This document shows, piece by piece, positions 1-8,833 of a stretch of DNA of 64,000 nucleotides (position 1 is its first letter; every line of letters starts with the position of its first letter). Position numbers and translations under genes: made by a program. The notes under the pieces were generated by a model. It was not told the origin of the DNA. It saw only the letters and a program-made list of their open reading frames with translations, and searched no databases. This DNA is from Mycobacterium sp. (GTDB lineage Bacteria > Actinomycetota > Actinomycetes > Mycobacteriales > Mycobacteriaceae): assembly GCA_021732005.1 (NCBI GenBank), contig JAKFVT010000024.1, positions 62,001 to 126,000 on the forward strand. The letters are read 5' to 3'.

Positions 1-37
1 GACAGAAGCAGAAATGGCAATAAAGCCGCGGAGGAAT

Positions 38-772
38 TCAGTCGAGAAAGCCGTGCAGCAGGGCCGCCGACCCGGCGACGTGGGCCTGCATCGCCGCTCC
101 GGCGGCATCCGGATCGCCGGCGAGGATGGCGATGACGATGGTCTCGTGCTGTTCGTCGGAGTGCGCAATGTTGCGCCGCAGCAACGGAATCTGATCCAAC
201 AGCGCGTTCAGCCGCATCCGGTTCTCGGCCACCAGCGGCACCAGGGATGCCGATCCGGCGGCCTCCGCGATGGCCAGGTGCAGCCGGGAATCCAGCCGCC
301 GATAGTCCTCGGCACAGGAGCAGCGCACATCGGTCAGCCGGGACCACAACCCTTCCCGCTCGGCGGCGGTCAGCGTTCGGGTAGCGGCCATCCGGGCGGC
401 GCCGACTTCGAGGATCTCGCGCAGCCGCAGCGCGTCGTCGATGTCGGCGCGGCTGAACCGCACCCGGCCTTCGGTGGGGGCGGGTAGCGACTCGGCGAGG
501 AAGGTGCCGCCGTAACGGCCGCGCCGCGACACCAGGTAACCGGCGTCGGCCAGAGACTTGATCGCCTCCCGGACGGTGTCGCGGCTGACGCCGAGCCGGG
601 TGGCGAGCTCCCGTTCCGGGGGCAGCGAGTCACCCGGGGTGAGCACACCGAGTTTGATGGTCTGCAGCAACCGGCCGACGGTGTCCTCGAATGCGTTGCC
701 CAGGCGCACCGGACGCAGCAGCGCCTCGTGGGCCTGCTGCGGTTCCGGTACGCTCGCCAATTCCCGGGTCAC
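38..772 (-). CDS. FadR-type GntR transcriptional regulator
   Basis: This is a 244-residue DNA-binding repressor or activator. An N-terminal winged helix carries the GntR signature LPPERELATRLGVSRDTVR, followed by an all-helical FCD-type effector domain rich in Arg, His and Glu (for example SRLHLAIAEAAGS). The GTG start at 772 lies 26 bp after the SDR stop and gives the normal family length; the frame stays open further upstream but only over the SDR gene. As the last gene of the leftward glnA4 operon, it probably senses a pathway intermediate and acts on the palindromes between glnA4 and the divergent permease. The effector is unknown. Confidence 0.85.
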   Translation of the reverse strand: MTRELASVPEPQQAHEALLRPVRLGNAFEDTVGRLLQTIKLGVLTPGDSLPPERELATRLGVSRDTVREAIKSLADAGYLVSRRGRYGGTFLAESLPAPTEGRVRFSRADIDDALRLREILEVGAARMAATRTLTAAEREGLWSRLTDVRCSCAEDYRRLDSRLHLAIAEAAGSASLVPLVAENRMRLNALLDQIPLLRRNIAHSDEQHETIVIAILAGDPDAAGAAMQAHVAGSAALLHGFLD

Positions 773-798
773 TCCGTTCCTGCCCGCCGAACCATGAT

Positions 799-1572
799 TT
801 ACAGCGGGGTGACGTAGTGGCCGGTGATGCCGCCGTCGACCAGGAAGCTGGACCCGGTGATGAACGACGAGTCGTCGCTGGCCAGGAATGCCACCGCGGC
901 GGCCAGCTCCTCCGGCTCGGCGAACCTGCCCATCGGCACGTGCACCAGTCGGCGGGCGGCCCGCTCGGGATCCTTGGCGAACAGCTCCCGCAGCAGCGGG
1001 GTGTTCACCGGGCCGGGGCACAGCGCGTTGACCCGAATTCCCTGGCGCGCGTACTGGATTCCGAGTTCGCGCGACATCGCCAGCACGCCGCCCTTGGACG
1101 CGGTGTAGGAGATCTGGGAGGTGGCCGAACCGTTGACCGCCACGAACGAGGCGGTGTTGATGATCGATCCGCGCTGCGCGGGCACCATGTGCCGCAGCGC
1201 GGCCTTGCAGCAGAAGAAGACGGACTTCAGGTTGACGTCCTGCACCCGGTCCCAGGCGTCGATGCCGGTGTTCTCGATGAGGTCGTCGTCGGGCGGGCTG
1301 ATGCCCGCGTTGTTGAACGCGATGTCGACGCCACCGTGCAGCTCGAAAGCGGTGTCGAACAACTTATCCACCGCGACCTGATCGGAAACGTCGACCTGGA
1401 CGAACGTCACGTTCAAGTCGTTGGCCACGGTCTTGCCGGTCGTCTCGTCGAGATCCCCGATGACGACGATCGCGCCTTCGTCCCGCATCCGTTTGACGGC
1501 TGCGAGTCCGATACCGCTCGCGCCACCCGTGACGACGGCGACCTTGTCCTTGAGTCGCTGGGACAGATCCAT
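799..1572 (-). CDS. Short-chain dehydrogenase/reductase (Rv2857c-like)
   Basis: This 257-residue NAD(P)-dependent classical SDR has TGGASGIG at residues 15-22 (Rossmann cofactor loop), NNAG near 87-90, and the catalytic pair Tyr156 and Lys160 in YTASK. It starts directly after the aldC stop codon, so the two are co-translated. In an operon with a gamma-glutamylamide synthetase and an aldehyde dehydrogenase, a likely role is oxidation of the hydroxyl of a gamma-glutamyl amino alcohol to the aldehyde that AldC then uses. The family assignment is certain; the substrate is inferred from context. Confidence 0.9.
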   Translation of the reverse strand: MDLSQRLKDKVAVVTGGASGIGLAAVKRMRDEGAIVVIGDLDETTGKTVANDLNVTFVQVDVSDQVAVDKLFDTAFELHGGVDIAFNNAGISPPDDDLIENTGIDAWDRVQDVNLKSVFFCCKAALRHMVPAQRGSIINTASFVAVNGSATSQISYTASKGGVLAMSRELGIQYARQGIRVNALCPGPVNTPLLRELFAKDPERAARRLVHVPMGRFAEPEELAAAVAFLASDDSSFITGSSFLVDGGITGHYVTPL

Positions 1573-2937
1573 CTAGCTCTCCTCTACAGCAAAAAAGACG
1601 TTCTTGGTTTCGGTGAAGTGCAGGGGTGCGTCCGGGCCGAGTTCGCGGCCGAGCCCGGATTGTTTGAAGCCGCCGAACGGGGTGTTGTACCGGACCGACG
1701 AATGCGAGTTCACGCTCAGGTTGCCCGCCTCGACCGCGCGGGACACCCGCACTGCCCGGGACAGGTTGTCGGTCCAGATCGACCCGGACAGACCGTATTC
1801 GGTGTCATTGGCCAGCGCGATAGCGTCGGCCTCGTCGTCGAACGGCAGCACCGCGACGACCGGTCCGAAGATCTCCTCGGTGACGGTGCGGTCGGTCCGT
1901 TGCGGGGTGACTACCGTCGGCGGAAACCAGAAACCGGGCCCACTCGGCGCGGAGCCGCGGAACGCGACGTTCGTGTCATCGGGTACGTAGGCGGCCACCG
2001 ACTCGAAGTGCTTGCGCGACACCAGCGGTCCCATCTCGGTCTCCCTGGCCGCGGGATCACCGACGACCAGGCCCTTGACGGCCGGTTCGAGCAGTTCCAT
2101 GAACTTGTCGAACACGCTGCGCTGCACGAGAATCCGGCTGCGCGCACAGCAGTCCTGACCGGCGTTGTCGAACACGCCGTAGGGTGCGGTGGCCGCGGCC
2201 TTCTCCAGATCGCAGTCGGCAAAGACGATGTTGGCGCTCTTGCCGCCCAGCTCCAGGGTGACCCGCTTGACCTGGTTGGCCGCCCCGGCCATCACCTTGG
2301 TCCCGACCTCGGTCGAGCCGGTGAACACGATCTTGCGAACATCGGGGTGACTGATGAACCGCTCGCCGACCACCGAACCGCGGCCGGGCAGCACCTGGAA
2401 AAGGTCCTTGGGCAGGCCGGCTTCCACCGCGAGTTCACCGAGCCGCATCGAGGTCAGTGGCGTCCACTCGGCCGGTTTGAGCACCACCGCGTTGCCCGCG
2501 GCGAGCGCGGGCGCGAACCCCCACGCCGCGATCGGCATCGGGAAGTTCCACGGCGTGATCACAGCGATCACACCCATCGGCTCGTTGAACGTCACGTCCA
2601 GGCCACCGGCCACCGGAATCTGCTTGCCCGACAAGCGCTCCGGGGTGGCCGAATAGAACTGCAGCACGTCGCGCACATGGCCGGCCTCCCACTCGGCCGC
2701 GCCGATCGGATGACCGGAGTTGGCGACCTCCAGGGCGGCCAGCTCCCCGACATGCGCGTCCACTGCGGCGGCGAACGCCCGCAATGCGGCCGCCCGCTCG
2801 GCGGGTACCTGTGCGGCCCAGACCTTTTGGGCGACCTTGGCGCGCGCGACGGCGTCGTCGACGCCGGCGACGTCGGTCAGCTCGACCGTGCGTAGCGACT
2901 CTTCCGTGGCCGGATTGACCAGTTCGGTTGTACTCAA
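1573..2937 (-). CDS. aldC: Aldehyde dehydrogenase AldC (Rv2858c-like)
   Basis: This 454-residue NAD(P)-dependent aldehyde dehydrogenase has the general base Glu229 in the LELGGKS motif and the nucleophile Cys263 in GQDC. Family landmarks TPWNFP and FTGSTEVG are present. I chose the TTG at 2937 because it overlaps the stop codon of the upstream hydrolase (TTGA) and opens the protein at STTELVNPATEE, the normal ALDH N-terminus; the longer in-frame reading runs back over the hydrolase gene. In the pathway it should convert a gamma-glutamyl aminoaldehyde to the acid, the PuuC-equivalent step. Confidence 0.93.
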   Translation of the reverse strand: MSTTELVNPATEESLRTVELTDVAGVDDAVARAKVAQKVWAAQVPAERAAALRAFAAAVDAHVGELAALEVANSGHPIGAAEWEAGHVRDVLQFYSATPERLSGKQIPVAGGLDVTFNEPMGVIAVITPWNFPMPIAAWGFAPALAAGNAVVLKPAEWTPLTSMRLGELAVEAGLPKDLFQVLPGRGSVVGERFISHPDVRKIVFTGSTEVGTKVMAGAANQVKRVTLELGGKSANIVFADCDLEKAAATAPYGVFDNAGQDCCARSRILVQRSVFDKFMELLEPAVKGLVVGDPAARETEMGPLVSRKHFESVAAYVPDDTNVAFRGSAPSGPGFWFPPTVVTPQRTDRTVTEEIFGPVVAVLPFDDEADAIALANDTEYGLSGSIWTDNLSRAVRVSRAVEAGNLSVNSHSSVRYNTPFGGFKQSGLGRELGPDAPLHFTETKNVFFAVEES

Positions 2938-3686
2938 TTCACTCTTTCCGTTGTGTAGGCCCGGGCTGCCTCGACCAGGCCGGCGAACACGCGAAGATCG
3001 TCCAGGGTTTCCTCGGGATGCCATTGCACGGCCAGGACGAAATTGTCGCCCGGCAACTCGACGGCCTCGATGACGCCCTCACCGTCGAACGCGCTGATCA
3101 TCAGTCCGTCACCGAGCCGGTCGATGGCCTGGTGGTGGTAGCACTGCGCGTTCGTGCTCTCGCCGATCAGGCCGGCCAGCCGGCTATCCGCCACGGTTCG
3201 GATCGACGAGGTGGTGAACACCGCGTTGCCCTGCTGATGACGGGTGTGCCCGACGACGTCGGGCAGATGCTGGTGCAGTGTGCCGCCCAGCGCGACGTTG
3301 AGCACCTGCGCCCCGCGGCAGATGCCGAGCACCGGCAGGTGCCGGCGTATCGCAGCGGCAACGAGCGTGAGCTCCCACGCGTCGCGGACCCGGTCCGGCA
3401 CGTCCGTGGCGGGGTGCGCATCGTGGCCGTACGCCGACGGATCGACATCCCTGCCGCCGGTGATGATCAGCCCGTCGATGCCGTCGAGAATCCGCTCGAC
3501 GATGCCGGCGTCCACCGGTTGCGGCGGGAGCAGTGTGGCGATACCACCGGCCAGCGTGACGCCTTCGATGTAGATGCCGGGCAGGAAGCTGGCGTGCACA
3601 TCCCAGACGCCGGTCTGAGCCTGCTGAAGATACGTCGTGAGGCCCACAACGGGACGGAGCCTGGCCTCCCTGTCAGAGCCGCTCAA
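2934..3686 (-). CDS. Class I glutamine amidotransferase-like gamma-glutamyl-amide hydrolase (PuuD-like, Rv2859c-like)
   Basis: This 250-residue peptidase C26-type hydrolase has the nucleophile Cys123 in GICRGAQ and the acid/base pair His223 and Glu225 in QWHPE. These are the triad residues of PuuD, which removes the gamma-glutamyl group in the E. coli putrescine pathway. The start is a TTG at 3686, 14 bp inside the 3' end of glnA4, and the stop overlaps the aldC start, so expression is tightly coupled. It is expected to release glutamate from the oxidised gamma-glutamyl intermediate. The substrate is inferred from the operon. Confidence 0.88.
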   Translation of the reverse strand: MSGSDREARLRPVVGLTTYLQQAQTGVWDVHASFLPGIYIEGVTLAGGIATLLPPQPVDAGIVERILDGIDGLIITGGRDVDPSAYGHDAHPATDVPDRVRDAWELTLVAAAIRRHLPVLGICRGAQVLNVALGGTLHQHLPDVVGHTRHQQGNAVFTTSSIRTVADSRLAGLIGESTNAQCYHHQAIDRLGDGLMISAFDGEGVIEAVELPGDNFVLAVQWHPEETLDDLRVFAGLVEAARAYTTERVN

Positions 3687-5112
3687 AACCGCGCACCCTC
3701 TCCCAGTCGGTGACCGCGGAGTTGAACGCCGCCAACTCGACGCGGGCGTTGTTCAGGTAGTGCTCGACGACCTCGTCGCCGAACACCTCGCGCGCCACCG
3801 TCGAACCCTCGAACAGCGCGGCGGCCTCGGCCAGCGTGGTCGGCAGCCGCTCGGCGCCACTGGTGTAGGCGTTGCCGTCGACCGCATCGGGCAGCTCCAG
3901 CCCATTGTCGATGCCGTACAGACCGCCGGCGATCAGCGCCGCCACCGCGAGGTACTGGTTGACGTCACCGCCGGGTGCGCGACACTCCATCCGCATCCCG
4001 GACCCGTGGCCGACCACCCGCAACGCGCAGGTGCGGTTGTCCATGCCCCATGCGACGGCGGTCGGAGCGAAGCTTCCGTCGACAAACCGCTTGTAGGAGT
4101 TGATGTTCGGCGCATAGAACAGCGTCAGCTCGCGCAGCGTGGCGAGCTGACCGGCGATGAAGCTGCGGAACATCGGCGACATGCCGAGTTCGTCGGAGTC
4201 GTCCGCGAACACCGCCGAGCCGTCGGTGCCGCGGAAGGAGATGTGAATGTGGCAGCTGTTCCCTTCCCGCTCATCGTATTTCGCCATGAACGTCAGGCTC
4301 TTGCCGTGCTGATCGGCGATCTCTTTCGCGCCGTTCTTGTAGATGGTGTGGTTGTCGCAGGTGACCAGTGCGTCGGCGTACCGGAACCCGATCTCCTGCT
4401 GGCCGAGGTTGCATTCGCCCTTGACACCCTCGCAGTACATGCCGGCACCGGCCATCCCGTTACGGATGTCGCGCAGCAGCGGCTCCATCCGGGTCGACGC
4501 CAGCATCGCGTAGTCGATGTTGTAGTCGGTGGCCGGAGTGATGTTGCGGTAACCGGATTTCCAGGCGTCGCGGTAGGTCGTATCGAAGGCGATGAATTCG
4601 AGTTCGGTCGCGGCGACCGCACACATGTCTCGTTCGGCGAGCCGGTCGAGCTGCTTGCGCAAGATGCTGCGCGGCGCCTGACCCACCGGCCGGCCATCGG
4701 TCCAGGACAGATCGGCCATCACCAGCGCTGTGGCCGGCAGCCACGGAATGCGGCGCAGCGTGCTGAAATCCGGTGTCATCACCATGTCGCCATAGCCGGT
4801 CTCCCAGCTGGAGATCGCGTAGCCGCCGACGGTGTTGTTGTCGACGTCCACCGCCAGCAGGTAGTTGCAGCACTCGGCGCCGTGGGCGGCGACATCGTCG
4901 ACGAACAATTCGGCCGAGATCCGCTTGCCGGTCAGCCGGCCCTGCATGTCGGCAAAGGCGACGATCACCGTGTCGATCTCACCGGCGGCCACCATGGCAT
5001 CCAGCTCGGCCTGCAGCAACAGACCTGGCCGGCGGCGGCCTGCACCATCAGTCGTCACGCGTGCCCCTCTCGATAGCCCGGGATCGGGTTGATTCGACGG
5101 AAAGTCAACCAT
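3673..5112 (-). CDS. glnA4: Glutamine synthetase-like gamma-glutamylamide synthetase GlnA4
   Basis: This 479-residue GS-fold enzyme matches mycobacterial GlnA4 (Rv2860c). Recognisable parts are the beta-grasp start, NSCHIHISF and the nucleotide-binding NINSYKRFVDGSFAPT-type segment. Family members in Streptomyces ligate glutamate to amines rather than ammonium: GlnA3 acts on polyamines and GlnA4 on ethanolamine. The first-gene position, with hydrolase, ALDH and SDR behind it, supports amine assimilation rather than nitrogen assimilation. The ATG at 5112 has no strong ribosome-binding site. Which amine is used cannot be read from sequence; the SDR neighbour favours an amino alcohol. Confidence 0.9.
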   Translation of the reverse strand: MVDFPSNQPDPGLSRGARVTTDGAGRRRPGLLLQAELDAMVAAGEIDTVIVAFADMQGRLTGKRISAELFVDDVAAHGAECCNYLLAVDVDNNTVGGYAISSWETGYGDMVMTPDFSTLRRIPWLPATALVMADLSWTDGRPVGQAPRSILRKQLDRLAERDMCAVAATELEFIAFDTTYRDAWKSGYRNITPATDYNIDYAMLASTRMEPLLRDIRNGMAGAGMYCEGVKGECNLGQQEIGFRYADALVTCDNHTIYKNGAKEIADQHGKSLTFMAKYDEREGNSCHIHISFRGTDGSAVFADDSDELGMSPMFRSFIAGQLATLRELTLFYAPNINSYKRFVDGSFAPTAVAWGMDNRTCALRVVGHGSGMRMECRAPGGDVNQYLAVAALIAGGLYGIDNGLELPDAVDGNAYTSGAERLPTTLAEAAALFEGSTVAREVFGDEVVEHYLNNARVELAAFNSAVTDWERVRGFERL

Positions 5113-5146
5113 TGGATGCCGCCAGCGCGACGGTCTCGTCGTCCAG

Positions 5147-5201
5147 GTTTACATAAACGTCACTCCAAAGGTAGGACACCAGACCAATAGCACTCTATTG
5201 T
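5147..5201. promoter_or_regulatory. Divergent promoter region with two palindromes, glnA4/permease
   Basis: Two perfect inverted repeats sit in the 148-bp divergent spacer: GTTTA-CA-TAAAC at 5147-5158 and CAATAG-CACT-CTATTG at 5185-5200. The second overlaps a plausible permease promoter, AGGACA (5173-5178), 17 bp, TATTGT (5196-5201). That is a normal place for a repressor operator, and the FadR-type regulator at the end of the glnA4 operon is the obvious candidate. The repeats are seen directly; their function is inferred. Confidence 0.5.
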
Positions 5202-5260
5202 CCCTACTCAGGAGAGCGCCGGTGGGCGCCTCTTCGTCATGACGCCCAGAAGGAGACACC

Positions 5261-6832
5261 GTGCCAGAGGGTCACGAACTACTCGACGACGACGAAAAGC
5301 ACCTCGCCAGCCTCGGGTATACCCAGGAGCTGCACCGGTCCTGGTCCGGCTTCAGCAACTTCGCCATCTCGTTCTCGATCATCTCGATCCTGGCCGGCTG
5401 CTTTACCTCGTTCGGCCTCGGCTGGAACAACGGCGGCCCGGCCGCCATCGCCTGGGGCTGGCCGATTCTGTCGGCGTTCATCCTGCTCATCGGGCTGTGT
5501 ATGTCGGAGTTGGTGTCGGCGTTCCCGACCTCCGGCGGAATCTATTGGTGGGCAGCCAAACTCGGCGGTCCCAAAGCCGGCTACTACACCGGCTGGCTGA
5601 ACCTCGTCGGACTGATCGCCATCCTGGCGTCGGTGGCCTACGGGTCGGCGACGTTTCTCGACCTGACACTGGGCACGTTCAGCGAGAACTGGCTGGCCGG
5701 CTACAGCCTGACCCGAACGTTCTGGATGTTCCTGATCATCTTGGTCGTGGTTGCGGTCATCAACATCTTCTCTTCCCACCTGCTCGCCGTCATCAACAAC
5801 ATCTCGGTGTGGTGGCACGTCATCGGCGCCGCGGCTGTCATCGTCATCCTGTGGCTCATCCCCGCGCAGCACGCCAGCTTCTCCGAGGTGTTCGCCACCA
5901 CGGTCAACAACACCGGCTTCTTCGGCGGCTCGAACTCGGGCTTCGGCTTCCTGCTGTTCGTGTTGCCGATGTCGGCGATCCTGACCCAGTACACGATCAC
6001 CGGCTACGACGCCTCGGCCCACCTGTCCGAGGAGACCAAGAGCGCGGCTGACGGCGCTGCCAAGGGTATCTGGCGCTCGATCTTCTACTCGGCGATCGGC
6101 GGCTGGATCCTGCTGCTGACCTTCCTGTTTGCCGTGCAGGACGTCGACGGCGTGACCAAGGGCGGTGGTGCCGTCGCGACGATCTTCAGCCAGGCGATGG
6201 ACTCCAAGTGGGTGGCGATCGTCCTGTTCATCTCGACGGCCGGCCAGCTGTTCTGCACCACCGCGTGCCAGACCAGCGCCTCGCGCATGCTGTTCGCGTT
6301 CAGCCGTGACCGTGCGGTGCCGGGACATCAGCTCTGGTCGAAGCTCAGCAGCAGGAAGGTGCCCGCCAACGCGGTGATCGTGACCGCCACTATTGCGGCG
6401 ATCCTGACCCTGCCCGCGCTGGTCCAGGTGGACATCAACGGCGCCCCGGTGCCGATCGCCTTCTTCGCCGTGGTGTCGATCGGCGTGGTGGGTCTGTACC
6501 TCTGCTTCGCGGTGCCGATCTACTTCCGCTGGAAAGCCGGCGATTCGTTCCCCCTGGGCAAATGGAATCTGCGGGGCCACCACAAGTGGATGGCGCCGCT
6601 GGCGTTGGCCGAGATCGTCGTCACCTCGATCATCGCGATGTTCCCGACGTCGATCGGTGGCGCGCCCTGGGACGCCAGCTTCGAGTGGAAGTTCGTCAAC
6701 TACACGCCCCTGGTGGTCGGGGGTGTGCTGATCCTGCTGTGGATCTACTGGCACGCCTCGGTGAAGAACTGGTTCACCGGGCCGGTGCGGCAAATCGACG
6801 TCACCGGCGAAGAGCTGGAGGGGGTTTCCTAA
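5261..6832 (+). CDS. APC-superfamily amino acid/choline-type permease
   Basis: This 523-residue transporter has about 12 hydrophobic segments. Its N-terminus (SLGYTQELHRSWSGFSNFA) and the segment FPTSGGIYWW are typical of the amino acid/choline transporter branch, which includes GABA permeases and the fungal choline/ethanolamine carrier. The GTG start at 5261 has a good AAGGAG box. It is divergent from the glnA4 operon and shares its promoter region, so it is the probable uptake system for the amine that GlnA4 gamma-glutamylates. A hairpin terminator follows. Confidence 0.88.
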   Translation: MPEGHELLDDDEKHLASLGYTQELHRSWSGFSNFAISFSIISILAGCFTSFGLGWNNGGPAAIAWGWPILSAFILLIGLCMSELVSAFPTSGGIYWWAAKLGGPKAGYYTGWLNLVGLIAILASVAYGSATFLDLTLGTFSENWLAGYSLTRTFWMFLIILVVVAVINIFSSHLLAVINNISVWWHVIGAAAVIVILWLIPAQHASFSEVFATTVNNTGFFGGSNSGFGFLLFVLPMSAILTQYTITGYDASAHLSEETKSAADGAAKGIWRSIFYSAIGGWILLLTFLFAVQDVDGVTKGGGAVATIFSQAMDSKWVAIVLFISTAGQLFCTTACQTSASRMLFAFSRDRAVPGHQLWSKLSSRKVPANAVIVTATIAAILTLPALVQVDINGAPVPIAFFAVVSIGVVGLYLCFAVPIYFRWKAGDSFPLGKWNLRGHHKWMAPLALAEIVVTSIIAMFPTSIGGAPWDASFEWKFVNYTPLVVGGVLILLWIYWHASVKNWFTGPVRQIDVTGEELEGVS

Positions 6833-6878
6833 CTAGATCGCAGGAGACCACACCCCAGGCCCTCCGTGAGGCGGGCCC

Positions 6879-6910
6879 CGCGCCCCTCGTGCACCAGGCC
6901 GAGGGGCGCG
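6879..6910 (+). terminator. Hairpin terminator after the permease
   Basis: A perfect 11-bp stem (CGCGCCCCTCG / CGAGGGGCGCG) with a 10-nt loop is followed by GTTTGTGT. It lies 47 bp after the permease stop and before the SigF-like promoter, so it separates the two transcription units. Confidence 0.75.
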
Positions 6911-6953
6911 GTTTGTGTGGAGCCCCGTCTTTTGTGAGCACCGTCTCGGCTCG

Positions 6954-6979
6954 GGTTAAGACTGGTTCCCCGCGGGTAA
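6954..6979 (+). promoter_or_regulatory. SigF-like promoter upstream of asnO
   Basis: GGTT (6954-6957), 16 bp, GGGTAA (6974-6979) closely resembles the mycobacterial SigF promoter (GTTT-N15-17-GGGTA), as known from published consensus. The predicted start site is near 6986, about 40 bp before the asnO start. SigF serves the stress response, which fits an osmolyte operon. It is a motif match only. Confidence 0.5.
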
Positions 6980-7024
6980 ATAGGAGGGCCGAAGACAGCG
7001 AACAGACGGGATTGGTCGGGAACG

Positions 7025-8833
7025 ATGTGTGGAGCGGCGGGTGAAGTCCGTCTCGACAATCAGGCCCCCGATGTGGCCGCGGTGGCTGCGATGGCGGAGA
7101 CGATGGAGCCCCGTGGGCCGGACGCGGCGGGTGTGTGGTCGCAGGGCCGGGTGGCGTTCGGCCATCGCCGGCTGAAGATCATCGACCTGTCCGAAGCCGG
7201 GGCTCAGCCCATGGTCGATGCCGAACTCGGACTGACGATCGCCTGGAACGGCTGCATCTACAACTACGAAGCCCTGCGCGACGAGCTCGCCGGTCACGGT
7301 TACCGGTTCTTCTCACACAGCGACACCGAGGTGTTGCTCAAGGCCTACCACCACTGGGGTGACCGGTTCGTCGACCGGTTGTACGGGATGTTCGCCTTCG
7401 CAATCACCGAACGAGACAGTGGCCGGGTACTGCTCGGCCGCGACCGGCTCGGCATCAAACCGCTGTACATCAGCGAGGACTCCCACCGCATCCGGTTCGC
7501 GTCATCACTGCCCGCCCTGCTCGCCGGCGGTGGCGTCGACACCCGCATCGACCCGATCGCGCTGCACCACTACCTGACCTTCCATTCGGTGGTCCCGGCA
7601 CCGCGCACCATTCTGTGCGGAGTCCGCAAGCTCTCCCCCGGCACCCTGCTGGCCATCGAACCCGACGGCAAGCGACGTGAGATCACCTACTGGGAACCGG
7701 ATTTCAGTCGTCACGCGGAGCGGTCCGACTGGAGCGAACGCGATTGGGAGGACGCGGTTCTCGACTCGTTGCGGGCCGCCGTCAAGCGCCGCCTGGTCGC
7801 CGACGTCCCCGTCGGCTGCCTGCTCTCGGGCGGGGTGGACTCCAGCCTGATCGTCGGCCTGCTCGCCGAAGCCGGCCAGCACGGACTGTCGACTTTCTCC
7901 ATCGGCTTCGAATCGGTCGGCGGCGTCAAGGGTGACGAATTCGTCTACTCCGACATCGTGGCCGAGCGTTTCGGCACCGACCACCACCAGATCCGCATCG
8001 ACACCGCCCGGATGCTGCCCGCGCTGCAGGGCGCGATCGGCGCGATGAGCGAGCCGATGGTGTCCCACGACTGCGTCGCGTTCTACCTGCTGAGCCAGGA
8101 GGTCGCCAAGCACGTCAAAGTCGTTCAGTCCGGCCAGGGCGCCGACGAGGTGTTCGCCGGCTACCACTGGTATCCCCCGATGGCCGAGCCGGACGCGGCC
8201 GGCGTCGACGGTTCCGTGGCGCGCTACCGCGGAGCGTTCTTCGACCGCGATCACGACGGCGTGGCCGCACTGCTCGCCGACGACCGGCTACCCGGCCGTG
8301 AGGATCCCAGCCTGTCGTTCGTCGCCGAGCACTTCGCCCGGCCCGGCGCGCAGACCGGCGTGGACCGGGCATTGCGGTTGGACACCACCGTGATGCTGGT
8401 CGACGATCCGGTCAAGCGCGTCGACAACATGACGATGGCATGGGGGCTGGAGGGCCGGGTGCCCTTCCTAGACCACGATCTGGTGGAGCTGGCGGCTACC
8501 TGCCCACCAGAGCTCAAAACCGCCCACGGCGGCAAGGGTGTGCTGAAAGAGGCTGCCCGACAGGTGATTCCAGCCGAGGTAATCGACCGGCCGAAGGGTT
8601 ATTTCCCGGTCCCCGCGCTCACCCACCTGGAAGGGCCGTACCTCGAGATGGTCCGAGACGCGCTGTACGCGCCCCAGGCCAAGGAACGCGGCCTGTTCCG
8701 GCCCGAGACCGTCGAGCGGTTGCTGGCCGACCCCAACGGACGGCTGACCCCGCTGCGCGGCAACGAACTCTGGCAGATCGGACTCCTCGAGCTATGGCTG
8801 CAACAGCACGGCATCACGGGGCCGGCCGCATGA
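7025..8833 (+). CDS. asnO: N-acetylglutaminylglutamine amidotransferase (asparagine-synthase family)
   Basis: This 602-residue protein starts MCGAAG, so Cys2 becomes the Ntn glutaminase nucleophile after Met removal. The N-terminal GATase class II domain covers about residues 1-210. The C-terminal asparagine-synthase domain has the ATP-pyrophosphatase loop LLSGGVDSSL near residue 268. Paired with ngg, it matches the enzyme that amidates N-acetylglutaminylglutamine to the osmoprotectant NAGGN, known in Sinorhizobium and Pseudomonas. The stop overlaps the ngg start (ATGA). A third member often found with this pair, an M42-type peptidase, is absent from the window. Confidence 0.88.
   Translation: MCGAAGEVRLDNQAPDVAAVAAMAETMEPRGPDAAGVWSQGRVAFGHRRLKIIDLSEAGAQPMVDAELGLTIAWNGCIYNYEALRDELAGHGYRFFSHSDTEVLLKAYHHWGDRFVDRLYGMFAFAITERDSGRVLLGRDRLGIKPLYISEDSHRIRFASSLPALLAGGGVDTRIDPIALHHYLTFHSVVPAPRTILCGVRKLSPGTLLAIEPDGKRREITYWEPDFSRHAERSDWSERDWEDAVLDSLRAAVKRRLVADVPVGCLLSGGVDSSLIVGLLAEAGQHGLSTFSIGFESVGGVKGDEFVYSDIVAERFGTDHHQIRIDTARMLPALQGAIGAMSEPMVSHDCVAFYLLSQEVAKHVKVVQSGQGADEVFAGYHWYPPMAEPDAAGVDGSVARYRGAFFDRDHDGVAALLADDRLPGREDPSLSFVAEHFARPGAQTGVDRALRLDTTVMLVDDPVKRVDNMTMAWGLEGRVPFLDHDLVELAATCPPELKTAHGGKGVLKEAARQVIPAEVIDRPKGYFPVPALTHLEGPYLEMVRDALYAPQAKERGLFRPETVERLLADPNGRLTPLRGNELWQIGLLELWLQQHGITGPAA

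Noticed and set aside
691..2895. Long rightward open frame of over 700 codons across the SDR and aldC genes
   Set aside because: High GC keeps antisense frames open. The leftward frame shows catalytic motifs of two enzymes; the rightward one is a His/Arg/Gly-rich shadow. The same reasoning removes long frames at 5279-6793 (leftward) and 39527-41140 (rightward).
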